A stretch of 64,000 nt of DNA from positions 59,730,482-59,794,481 of the forward strand of contig JAVIAB010000046.1 in NCBI GenBank assembly GCA_032433765.1, read 5' to 3'. The notes beneath the pieces are model-generated. The model made no database searches. It saw nothing but the letters and a program-made list of their open reading frames with translations, and was not told where the DNA came from. A program made the position numbers and the translations under genes. Shown here piece after piece: positions 48,780-59,631 of the stretch (the stretch's first letter is position 1; each line of letters begins with the position of its first letter). Source of the stretch: Megaustenia siamemsis (taxonomy: Eukaryota > Mollusca > Gastropoda > Stylommatophora > Ariophantidae).

Positions 48780-51640
48780 CTGATGGAGGCTACTACTATA
48801 AAAATCTATAGTCACCTATGACTGATAGAGGCTACTACTATAAAAATCTATAGTCACCTATGACTGATGGAGGCTACTACTACAAAAATCTATAGTCACC
48901 TATGACTGATGGAGGCTACTACTATAAAAATCTATAGTCAGCTATGACTGATGGAGGCTACTACTACAAAAATCTATAGTCACCTATGACTGATAGAGGC
49001 TACTACTATAAAAATCTATAGTCACCTATGACTGATGGAGGCTACTACTACAAAAATCTATAGTCACCTATGACTGATGGAGGCTACTACTATAAAAATC
49101 TATAGTCACCTATGACTGATGGAGGCTACTACTACAAAAATCTATAGTCAGCTATGACTGATGGAGGCTACTACTACAAAAATCTATAGTCAGCTATGAC
49201 TGATAGAGGCTACTACTATAAAAATCTATAGTCACCTATGACTGATGGAGGCTACTACTACAAAAATCTATAGTCACCTATGACTGATGGAGGCTACTAC
49301 TACAAAAATCTATAGTCACCTATGACTGATGGAGGCTACTACTATAAAAATCTATAGTCACCTATGACTGATGGAGGCTACTACTACAAAAATCTATAGT
49401 CACCTATGAATGATGGAGGCTACTACTATAAAAATCTATAGTCACCTATGAATGATGGAGGCTACTACTATAAAAATCTATAGTCACCTATGACTGATAG
49501 AGGCTACTACTACAAAAATCTATAGTCACCTATGACTGATGGAGGCTACTACTACAAAAATCTATAGTCACCTATGACTGATGGAGGCTACTACTACAAA
49601 AATCTTTAGTCACCTATGACTGATGGAGGCTACTACTATAAAAATCTATAGTCACCTATGACTGATGGAGGCTACTACTATAAAAATCTATAGTCACCTA
49701 TGACCGATAGAGGCTACTACTATAAAAATCTATAGTCACCTATGACTGATAGAGGCTACTACTATAAAAATCTATTGTCACCTATGACTGATGGAGGCTA
49801 CTACTATAAAAATCTATAGTCACCTATGACTGATAGAGGCTACTACTATAAAAATCTATAGGTACCTATGACTGATGGAGGCTACTACTATAAAAATCTA
49901 TAGTCACCTATGACTGATGGAGGCTACTACTATAAAAATCTATAGTCACCTATGACTGATGGAGGCTACTACTACAAAAATCTATAGTCACCTATGACTG
50001 ATGGAGGCTACTACTACAAAAATCTATAGTCACCTATGACTGATAGAGGCTACTACTATAAAAATCTATAGTCACCTATGACTGATGGAGGCTACTACTA
50101 TAAAAATCTATAGTCACCTATGACTGATAGAGGCTACTACTATAAAAATCTATAGTCACCTATGACTGATAGAGGCTACTACTATAAAAATCTATAGTCA
50201 CCTATGACTGATAGAGGCTACTACTATAAAAATCTATAGTCACCTATGACTGATAGAGGCTACTACTATAAAAATCTATAGTCACCTATGACTGATAGAG
50301 GCTACTACTATAAAAATCTATAGTCAGCTATGACTGATAGAGGCTACTACTATAAAAATCTATAGTCACCTATGACTGATAGAGGCTACTACTATAAAAA
50401 TCTATAGTCACCTATGACTGATAGAGGCTACTACTATAAAAATCTATAGTCACCTATGACTGATAGAGGCTACTACTATAAAAATCTATAGTCACCTATG
50501 ACTGATAGAGGCTACTACTATAAAAATCTATAGTCACCTATGACTGATGGAGGCTACTACTATAAAAATCTATAGTCAACTATGACTGATGGAGGCTACT
50601 ACTATAAAAATCTATAGTCACCTATGACTGATGGAGGCTACTACTATAAAAATCTATAGTCAACTATGACTGATGGAGGCTACTACTATAAAAATCTATA
50701 GTCAACTATGACTGATGGAGGCTACTACTATAAAAATCTATAGTCAACTATGACTGATGGAGGCTACTACTATAAAAATCTATAGTCAACTATGACTGAT
50801 GGAGGCTACTACTATAAAAATCTATAGTCAACTATGACTGATGGAGGCTACTACTATAAAAATCTATAGTCAACTATGACTGATGGAGGCTACTACTATA
50901 AAAATCTATAGTCAACTATGACTGATAGAGGCTACTACTATAAAAATCTATAGTCATCTATGACTGATGGAGGCTACTACTATAAAAATCTATAGTCAAC
51001 TATGACTGATGGAGGCTACTACTATAAAAATCTATAGTCAACTATGACTGATGGAGGCTACTACTATAAAAATCTATAGTCAACTATGACTGATGGAGGC
51101 TACTACTATAAAAATCTATAGGCAACTATGGCTGATGGAGGCTACTACTACAAAAATCTATAGTCAACTATGACTGATGGAGGCTACTACTATAAAAATC
51201 TATAGTCAACTATGACTGATGTAGGCTACTACTATAAAAATCTATAGTCAACTATGACTGATGTAGGCTACTACTATAAAAATCTATAGTCAACTATGGC
51301 TGATGGAGGCTACTACTATAAAAATCTATAGTCAACTATGACTGATGGAGGCTACTACTACAAAAATCTATAGTCAACTATGACTGATGGAGGCTACTAC
51401 TAAAAAAATCTATAGTCACCTATGACTGATGGAGGCTACTACTATAAAAATCTATAGTCACCTATGACTGATAGAGGCTACTACTATAAAAATCTATAGT
51501 CAACTATGACTGATAGAGGCTACTACTATAAAAATCTATAGTCACCTATGACTGATAGAGGCTACTACTATAAAAATCTATAGTCAACTATGACTGATAG
51601 AGGCTACTACTATAAAAATCTATAGTCAGCTATGACTGAT
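48780..51640. repeat. 42-bp minisatellite, part 3 (about 68 copies)
   Basis: Units contain GACTGATGGAGGCTACTACT, ATAAAAATCTATAGTCACCT and AT. TATAAAAAT, a consensus-like TATA box, recurs every 42 bp, with ACTATA and TATAGT around it as an inverted repeat. Variants TCACC/TCAACT and GGAGG/AGAGG cluster in blocks. Confidence 0.96.
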
Positions 51641-53089
51641 GTAGGTAAGGGATGTAGTGGAAACAAAGAGAAAAGATAACAGAAAGATATTGGTAGGAAG
51701 GTAGTACGTGATGGAGGGGAAACAAAGAGAAAAGATAACAGAAAGATATTGGTAGGAAGGTAGTGCGTGATGGAGGGGAAACAAAGAGAAAAGATAACAG
51801 AAAGATATTGGTAGGAAGGTAGTGCGTGATGGAGGGGAAACAAAGAGAAAAGATAACAGAAAGATATTGGTAGGAAGGTAGTGCGTGATGGAGGGGAAAC
51901 AAAGAGAAAAGATAACAGAAAGATATTGGTAGGAAGGTAGTGCGTGATGGAGGGGAAACAAAGAGAAAAGATAACAGAAAGATATTGGTAGGAAGGTAGT
52001 GCATGATGGAGGGGAAACAAAGAGAAAAGATAACAGAAAGATATTGGTAGGAAGGTAGTGCGTGATGGAGGGGAAACAAAGAGAAAAGATAACAGAAAGA
52101 TATTGGTAGGAAGGTTGTGCGTGATGGAGGGGAAACAAAGAGAAAAGATAACAGAAAGATATTGGTAGGAAGGTAGTGCGTGATGGAGGGGAAACAAAGA
52201 GAAAAGATAACAGAAAGATATTGGTAGGAAGGTAGTGCGTGATGGAGGGGAAACAAAGAGAAAAGATAACAGAAAGATATTGGTAGGAAGGTAGTGCGTG
52301 ATGGAGGGGAAACAAAGAGAAAAGATAACAGAAAGATATTGGTAGGAAGGTAGTGCGTGATGGAGGGGAAACAAAGAGAAAAGATAACAGAAAGATATTG
52401 GTAGGAAGGTAGTGCGTGATGGAGGGGAAACAAAGAGAAAAGATAACAGAAAGATATTGGTAGGAAGATAGTGCGTGATGGAGGGGAAACAAAGAGAAAA
52501 GATAACAGAAAGATATTGGTAGGAAGGTAGTGCGTGATGGAGGGGAAACAAAGAGAAAAGATAACAGAAAGATATTGGTAGGAAGGTTGTGCGTGATGGA
52601 GGGGAAACAAAGAGAAAAGATAACAGAAAGATATTGGTAGGAAGGTAGTGCGTGATGGAGGGGAAACAAAGAGAAAAGATAACAGAAAGATATTGGTAGG
52701 AAGGTAGTGCGTGATGGAGGGGAAACAAAGAGAAAAGATAACAGAAAGATATTGGTAGGAAGGTAGTGCGTGATGGAGGGGAAACAAAGAGAAAAGATAA
52801 CAGAAAGATATTGGTAGGAAGGTAGTGCGTGATGGAGGGGAAACAAAGAGAAAAGATAACAGAAAGATATTGGTAGGAAGGTAGTGCGTGATGGAGGGGA
52901 AACAAAGAGAAAAGATAACAGAAAGATATTGGTAGGAAGGTAGTGCGTGATGGAGGGGAAACAAAGAGAAAAGATAACAGAAAGATATTGGTAGGAAGGT
53001 AGTGCGTGATGGAGGGGAAACAAAGAGAAAAGATAACAGAAAGATATTGGTAGGAAGGTAGTGCGTGATGGAGGGGAAACAAAGAGAAA
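51641..53089. repeat. 59-bp purine-rich minisatellite (about 24.5 copies)
   Basis: Units contain GATGGAGGGGAAACAAAGAG, AAAAGATAACAGAAAGATAT and TGGTAGGAAGGTAGTGCGT. Copies are nearly identical. About three quarters of + strand bases are purines. No unit contains a stop in any minus frame, so all three minus frames stay open for 440-500 codons; this is a by-product of composition, not coding. The right end abuts a LINE fragment. Confidence 0.96.
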
Positions 53090-53725
53090 GGAATACTTGA
53101 CAAGGAGGAACAGAATAGTCTACAGCGTTAAACTATTCCTCTCAGTTTCTTGGATGAAGAATACACACATGATCTATGGATTCGTGTGTACACAGATGGA
53201 TCAGAACAGAATGCAGTAAAGAATGGGGGAGCAGGTGCATAATAGAGTTCCCAATTAACACTAGGTTTATGAATAAAATAGCAACAGGGAAATATTATCA
53301 CAACCATGGTGCAGAAATCCAAGCAATAAAGTTGGCAATAGAAAAACTGCTGAACAGTAATCTTAACCACAGCCAGTAGTGCTTTCTGACATGCAAGATC
53401 AGTACTTGAGGCACTGCAGTCTAGAAAATTGCTACATCTGCAGACCTTATTGACTGAACTCTGCAAGCACCACAGGGTTGCCCTGCAGTGGATCCCATCT
53501 CACTGTGGAATACCAGGAAATGAGAAAGCAGATCAGTTGGCAAAGGAAGGTTCAACAGGCACACAACTAGATACACCGGTTATATACCCTCAGAAAAAAT
53601 AGATAATCAAATCAATCAGAGGACCACAAGCCCCAAATCAGGTTGCCTTTCATAATATGAATATATATGAACAAGTTATCATTATATGCCTCAGAACAGG
53701 GTACAGTCGACTTCATGATGTGTAC
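53090..53725 (+). pseudogene. Degenerate LINE RNase H fragment (family of 63-64 kb)
   Basis: Nearly collinear with the minus-strand copy at 63.3-63.9 kb. Recognisable pieces are LWIRVYTDGSEQNAV (the RNase H TDGS), then ATGKYYHNHGAEIQAIKLAI, then the region around LQTLLTELCKHHRVALQWIP and SHCGIPGNEKADQLAKEGS. Stops and frameshifts break it, including a TAG near 53600. It is cut at its right end by the transposon at 53728; I could not find the remainder of the LINE on the other side. Confidence 0.9.
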
Positions 53726-53727
53726 TA

Positions 53728-53831
53728 TAGTCCGTTCAAAAATTCATAATCACACCTGAATTAGTTTTGCATGATAACCGTTTGTTATTTTGCTTTCAAA
53801 TTTTGCATGCAATCTTAGAATATTGATGACG
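53728..53831 (+). repeat. Left terminal inverted repeat
   Basis: Begins TAGTCCGTTCAAAAATTCAT and pairs with 55725-55828 through GATGACG. I count about six mismatches. Confidence 0.9.
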
Positions 53832-54236
53832 TTATAGAAATATTTTTTTCTCTGAGAAATTTAATCTAGTTTAAAATTTTTCTTCTTTAGGCTATATTAA
53901 ATTCACCCTGTTCAAATTTGACAACATTTTAGGATATATACATTAATTTGGTGCGGTCGTTCACGTAAAATAGTTTGGCTATTACAGAAACACTAACTTC
54001 AGGAAAATCCCGTGAATAAAACTGAATTGTTATTGAACGACATGACGCACCAAGGCCTTGGCATTAATTACCGAAGGGAAGGCGTATCTTTAATTAATTT
54101 TTTGAAGACTCAGTAGACAATTTGTTGACTTTAAATACCAACATTTATATCTAAATTACAATGAGTTTGAAATGCAAATTTATAACTGCAAAAGGTTACT
54201 GTTTTACTATATCAGCACTTCCTTAGGGTAACCAAG

Positions 54237-55347
54237 ATGGGGCATTTATATTGTGATATTTATGACCCAGAGAGACGAACGCAACTCGCCCTTGGTCTTA
54301 ATAGATCATCATTTTCTCGTTGGATTAAACAAGACTCAGAGTGCACTCATGTCAATCAAGGAAGGAAAAGGAAAGTCGACAGCTTTGACATGGATGTCAT
54401 AAAACGTGAGATATTGAAAATGTTTGCTAATATTGTACTTGTTACTCTCAGGAATTTGAAATTAAAATTGCATGCAGACTGCAATATTGACATTTATAAA
54501 AGTACTCTATGGAAGAATGTGCGAGGAGCCGGCTTCACTTTCAGAAAAACTGTTGGGGGCAGGAATATTATTTGTGAAAAACCACATTGCTCGAAGCAAA
54601 TACCTGAGACAGATCTGTGAACAGCGGAGTGAACGGTATGATATTGTATATTTGGACGAATCATGGGTCAACGCACACCACACCTATGCTAAAGAATGGC
54701 AGTCAGTAAATGGCAAACTCAAAAGAACAATTCCGAGCAGCAAAAGCCAGCGCATTATATTAACACACGCCACTAAAAACGGCCTTGTCCATGATGCAGG
54801 ACTTATTTTCCAATCAAAAAGTACCGACGGTAGGGACTACCATACTGAAATGAATGGAAATATTTTCAGGCACTAGTTGGAGAACGATCTTTTACCAATC
54901 CTGGAGAGACCTTCATGCATAGTCATGGATAATGCATCATACCACAATGTTGTATCAGAGGAAGACAAAGTGCCTACTGCATCAAATACAAAAGAGCAAA
55001 TTAGGACATGGCTTGCGAATGAAAATGTCAAATTTGACGACACATATTTAAAACCCGAATTGTTACAACTTGTGAAGAATACAAATAAGAAAAAGGTGTA
55101 CAATGTTGACAAAATCATTGAGAAATACGGCCACACCTCTCTTCGACTCCCTGCATATCATGCGCACCTTAATCCAATCGAACTTGTCTGGGCTCACGTC
55201 AAAGGACAAGTTGCAGAACAGAACAGGACGTTTAAAATGTGTGATGTTGAAGTTCTGACATGCGAGTCTCTCTCAAAAATAGACATTCCGTACTGGAAGA
55301 AGTGTGTTGAACATGTGTTGCGGGTGGAAGATGAGTACTGGAAATGA
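54237..55347 (+). pseudogene. Transposase, DDE type, with one frameshift and one stop
   Basis: Cuts and pastes the element at TA sites. The N-terminal part (from 54237) has a helix-turn-helix-like LALGLNRSSFSRWIKQ and a second DNA-binding region ending GAGFTFRKT. A frame change near 54565-54595 moves to the frame from 54472. That frame has the first catalytic Asp in YDIVYLDESWVNAHHTYAKE. A TAG at 54874-54876 interrupts before the segment from 54877, which has the second Asp in CIVMDNASYHN and the Glu in AHLNPIELVWAHVK. I count 83 residues between second Asp and Glu, far more than the 34-41 of classical Tc1/mariner. All three catalytic residues are present, but the gene is broken. Confidence 0.9.
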
Positions 55348-55724
55348 GATGGATTACTATTTGTCCAGCCAGTAATGATTATCAACCTCTTGGAATCGTC
55401 AGATTCGGAATGATTAAAATTAATATGAATTCAATTCCAGCTGCAGTTAGGACGTCCTGGGGTCTAATGGTGACCGAAGGACAAGACTAATTGTAACCAA
55501 TTGAATTCATGTTTGCAAATACACATAACGAACAACACCCACAATTAAGCACTATGTAGATACGCCTCTGACAAGAATTGCAGTAAACTGGAAAATTTAA
55601 CACGATTACTGTAAACTCTAAAATTTGAATCAACTTGTGTGATATAGTCATAAAAGATCAAAGGAATTTGCTGATGTGCAAAATCTGTTGTGTTTGTGGA
55701 ATAAAAAAAATACCAAAATCTTTG

Positions 55725-55828
55725 CGTCATCAATATTCTAAGATTGCATGCAAAATTTGAAACCAAAATAACAAGCGGTTATCATGAAAAACTAATTCAG
55801 GTGTGATTATGAATTTCTGAACAGTCTA
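55725..55828 (-). repeat. Right terminal inverted repeat
   Basis: Its reverse complement begins TAGACTGTTCAGAAATTCAT, matching the left end. Shared interior: CACACCTGAATTAGTTTT and GCATGCAATCTTAGAATATT. Confidence 0.9.
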
Positions 55829-55830
55829 TA

Positions 55831-56152
55831 CTAACTTATTTTGTCATTTATTTTCATTAATTGATGTCCTACTGAATATTGTAAATGACTGTATTAAAGA
55901 TTGTCATAATAATCTTCATACTTGTTTGTTTCCTTCTTGGTAACTATTTATGTTGTGTGTTTTTAGGTCAGTGTTTATTTCTTATAACAAACAAGGTAAC
56001 ATTATTAAGCAAACACATTATGATTCTACAAACAATAAACACTAAACAGAAACTCATCCTCTATTCAGCAACAAGCCTAGGTCCAAACATAACTTCTGTG
56101 ATTGTCCACAAATAGAAACCTAAAATATCCCAAAATACTTACAAATACCAAG
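55831..56152. other. Single-copy AT-rich sequence
   Basis: About 320 bp. A + strand ORF at 55885-56115 encodes a very hydrophobic 76-residue string without recognisable features, which I do not call a gene. Confidence 0.5.
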
Positions 56153-56470
56153 GACTTCTAAGAGTTAATTGGCTTATATGTTCTAATTGTTTTATGTCGC
56201 TTTATGACTTCTAAGAGTTAATTGGCTTATATGTTCTGATTGTTTTATGTTGCTTTATGACTTCTAAGAGTTAATTGGCTTATATGTTCTAATTGTTTTA
56301 TGTCGCTTTATGACTTCTAAGAGTTAATTGGCTTATATGTTCTGATTGTTTTATGTTGCTTTATGACTTCTAAGAGTTAATTGGCTTATATGTTCTAATT
56401 GTTTTATGTCGCTTTATGACTTCTAAGAGTTAATTGGCTTATATGTTCTAATTGTTTTATGTCGCTTTCA
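56153..56470. repeat. 53-bp minisatellite (6 copies)
   Basis: Units GACTTCTAAGAGTTAATTGG, CTTATATGTTCTAATTGTTT, TATGTCGCTTTAT. Copies alternate between CTAATTG...GTCGC and CTGATTG...GTTGC, suggesting growth by a two-unit block. Confidence 0.93.
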
Positions 56471-56584
56471 TTTTTAAAAATAAATTGTTTTCTAATAGCC
56501 AAAATTGACTCATTTTTTTTTTATGAGAGATAACTTCTTCTTGAAAGCAGTCACTCTATTTCAGTTATTGAGCTATTTGTGGGT

Positions 56585-57292
56585 TATCATCATTACACTC
56601 TGAACATGGCTGTAGATGCTCAGATCCCCTCCTCAATATGTCCTGCAGTGTCCAGCGACTGACGACTCAAGTTCTGTGTTTGTTGATTAGTCTTCTTACA
56701 CTAAGCCTCTCATTTCTGGATGTACCCATCTCTACTCCCATCTCTTTCATCTGAAGGAGAGACATGGACTCAAAGTTGTCAAAGTCCTGTGCCCTTCTCA
56801 CACCTCAAAGGACTTTAATGATATTCGCCTGATCCATTGGTTGACTGTATTCAATGACAGTACAGCTACGCAGCCAGTCAATGCTTTCATTTCCCTGTAC
56901 TCCTGCATGCCCATGAACGTAGACAAAAGTGACTCTACATATCGTTGGCTTCTGCAATAACTCAACCCACTGCCTGCATACAGAGCCCGCTTCCACTTTT
57001 CTTATCATGCTCATCGAATCACTCGTATACAGGCGTGGTTGTAGTCTTGTGACTCTAACCAGATGAATGCCCTGGTCACTGCCATCACCTCCATTGTCAT
57101 GCTACTCATGGTCATGACGTATGCACCACTGTCTTCTTTAGCTACTCTGCCTGCCGAGCGTGCTGTAAATGCCCATGCACTCCTTTGGCGTCGTATTACA
57201 GATCTGTCTGTAAAGATGACTGCATCTTTCTCATCGGAGTTATCTCAGATGAGAATATTAACCTCAGCATCAACCACAACTGGATTCTGCTC
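56585..57292 (-). pseudogene. Degenerate LINE RNase H domain (third LINE family)
   Basis: Minus-strand reading gives DAVIFTDRSV (RNase H first Asp), then SAWAFTARSAGRVAKEDSGA, then SSMTMEVMAV (Glu), then IDSMSMIRKV (Asp), then VTFVYVHGHAGVQGNESIDW (His and last Asp region), then LRSCTVI. This is the RNase H layout of metazoan LINEs. One frame shift separates the first half from the part starting at 57014. The 3' end near 56585 has ATGATGAT on the minus strand, a plausible tail. Upstream (higher coordinates) the LINE appears to continue beyond the minisatellite at 57293-57765. Confidence 0.8.
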
Positions 57293-57765
57293 CCTGCATT
57301 ACCTGTTGAGTGTGACAATATATGAGAATGTGACTGAATCATGTTGGCACAGATATCTGCTCCCTGCATTACCTGTTGAGTGTGACAATATATTAGAATG
57401 TGACTCATGTTGGCACAGATATCTGCTCCCTGCATTACCTGTCGAGTGTGACAATATATGAGAATGTGACTCATGTTGGCACAGAAATCTGCTCCCTGCA
57501 TTACCTGTTGAGTGTGACAATATATGAGAATGTGACTCATGTTGGCACAGATATCTGCTCCCTGCATTACCTGTCGAGTGTGACAATATATGAGAATGTG
57601 ACTCATGTTGGCACAGATATCTGCTCCCTGCATTACCTGTTGAGTGTGACAATATATGAGAATGTGACTGAATCATGTTGGCACAGATATCTGCTCCCTG
57701 CATTACCTGTTGAGTGTGACAATATATGAGAATGTGACTGAATGATGTTGGCACAGATATCAGCT
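57293..57765. repeat. 66/70-bp minisatellite (about 7 copies) inside a LINE
   Basis: Units contain GTTGGCACAGATATCTGCTC, CCTGCATTACCTGTTGAGTG and TGACAATATATGAGAATGTG. CAGATATCTG is a perfect 10-bp palindrome. It lies between the RNase H fragment and apparent upstream LINE sequence, so it may have grown from LINE DNA. Confidence 0.92.
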
Positions 57766-58015
57766 CCTCGCCTGTGTTGATATTGGTAAGCCCACATATC
57801 TGTTTGATGACATCTTCTGCTTGGCCCACCCATGATTTGCCTCTTTTTAGTCTGTCACTGTTTCCTGTTGAGGTCTTGGTGCAATCAGTGCTCTTTATCT
57901 ACACTTATCTTAAGGTATGCTTGTGCCCTCTAGATCTTGATTCTGTCATCCATGGTTGGAAAGTCAAGAAGATAGCTCATTGCTACACAGGCAGTGTCCC
58001 TTGTACACCCTAGGA
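57766..58015 (-). pseudogene. Probable upstream continuation of the RNase H LINE
   Basis: Minus-strand reading includes GQAEDVIKQICGLTNINTGE just before the minisatellite, in the same orientation as the RNase H fragment. No catalytic motif is visible, so this rests on position and orientation only. Confidence 0.35.
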
Positions 58016-58221
58016 TAATACACATTGTTTTATTTTGTACTTTTATTCTAGCCTGTCATTCTGTTTCTAACAGTAATCTATTATTTTCTATTTTAAGCTG
58101 TACAGGAAACCAATTGAATGCTGTCTGTAAACATGACACAAAAGTTGCAGATTGGCAAAAAATTGTCAACAAAAGGATGCGACTCAGCAAATTATTTGAG
58201 ATATCTATTAGAGCCTCTTTA

Positions 58222-58852
58222 TAATTGATCCACATTCTGGAAGAAGAATTAACCCTAGATTATCATACCTATCTCTGACTCGTATGTTTCAAATTGATCC
58301 ACATTTTGTACACATTCTGAAAGAAGAATTAACCCTAGATTATCATACCTATCTCTGACTCGTATGTTTCAAATTGATCCACATTTTGTACACATTCTGA
58401 AAGAAGAATTAACCCTAGATTATCATACCTATCTCTGACTCGTATGTTTCAAATTGATCCACATTTTGTACACATTCTGAAAGAAGAATTAACCCTAGAT
58501 TATCATACCTATCTCTGACTCGTATGTTTCAAATTGATCCACATTTTGTACACATTCTGAAAGAAGAATTAACCCTAGATTATCATACCTATCTCTGACT
58601 CGTATGTTTCAAATTGATCCACATTTTGTACACATTTTGAAAGAAGAATTAACCCTAGATTATCATACCTATCTCTGACTCGTATGTTTCAAATTGATCC
58701 ACATTTTGTTCACATTTTGAAAGAAGAATTAACCCTAGATTATCATACCTATCTCTGACTCGTATGTTTCAAATTGATCCACATTTTGTACACATTCTGA
58801 AAGAAGAATTAACCCTAGATTATCATACTTATCTCTGACTCGTGTGTTTGCT
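58222..58852. repeat. 80-bp minisatellite (8 copies)
   Basis: Units contain AAATTGATCCACATTTTGTA, CACATTCTGAAAGAAGAATT, AACCCTAGATTATCATACCT and ATCTCTGACTCGTATGTTTC. Copies are almost identical. ATTCT-GAAAGA-AGAAT is a 5-bp inverted repeat in each. Confidence 0.94.
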
Positions 58853-59631
58853 AAACTGTTGTAAACATGACTACCACTTAAATGTAACATTAGCAGCTTT
58901 AAAAATTGTATTTTCTTTGAACTTTTGACACACAACTGTGTGTTTACACTAGAAGAGACAGATGGACTCAGAAGTTCCTAGCTTAGGTTGATTTATGACC
59001 TGAAATTTTACCACATGGACCAGACGTGTTACATTGTCTATTCATACGGCCACTGTAGTCCTCAGTATGTTCAACTACCTCACAGCTTTATACGCTGCAT
59101 TTCCCGAGTTACAAAGGGTTGTTTGATGTCAGCTGACTACCAAGAAAATTGCCCTGGTCACAGCAAAAAAGGGCTAGTGGGTGGGAATGACCAATTTGTT
59201 TTAAAATGGTGAATTTTTTTCACATGGTACAAAATTGTATCTACAGCAATCTAAAAAATAATCCAACACCAACGGAAACAAATCCAGCTTTCAAGGGTGA
59301 CCAGAAGTAGTAATTAGGAAGGTGCACAGAGAGGGGAAATATTTGACCACGACAAAGTGTCACATTTTAAAGAATTGGTATCTTTATGTGGTAATTTGTA
59401 CAATAGTATCATAATCAGGGTTAATGTGAAAGGGAAGTCACTCTAACTAACTCCCCTAACTGGGGAGTGAACCCAGTTAGTAGACATGTTGCTACATAGG
59501 ATGTCATAATTTGTTGTGTCAAATCTCATCAAATTGTGCACGTTGACGTCTGACTTTGATTATGTTTACTTTGTGACACACACTGTAGTGGGGAATACCT
59601 ATTGATTGTCTGCTTGTAACACTTTTGCTAT
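58853..59631. other. Single-copy stretch with an interspersed repeat copy
   Basis: About 780 bp. 58975-59350 resembles 33620-33965 at its two ends. Near 59430-59500 the minus strand has CTAACTGGGTTCACTCCCC (box B-like) preceded by GTAGCAACATGTCTA, which could be a second tRNA-derived SINE head. No gene is seen. Confidence 0.45.

Larger units (their letters stand above)
53728..55828 (+). mobile_element. Tc1/mariner-superfamily transposon with DD83E-type transposase
   Basis: A 2.1-kb element with about 104-bp terminal inverted repeats (53728-53831 and 55725-55828, about 94% matched by eye). TA dinucleotides abut both ends at 53726-53727 and 55829-55830, the target duplication of the superfamily. 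It carries one transposase gene with two inactivating lesions. The inverted repeats are still very alike and the protein lesions few, so the copy is fairly young. It interrupts an RNase H LINE copy. Confidence 0.92.

Noticed and set aside
51610..53103. Three overlapping 444-497-codon minus ORFs rich in Phe, Ser and Leu
   Set aside because: All three frames are open because the 59-bp unit lacks stops; a real gene would use one frame.
55885..56115. Small membrane protein gene
   Set aside because: AT-rich sequence readily gives a hydrophobic ORF; no start context or conservation is visible.
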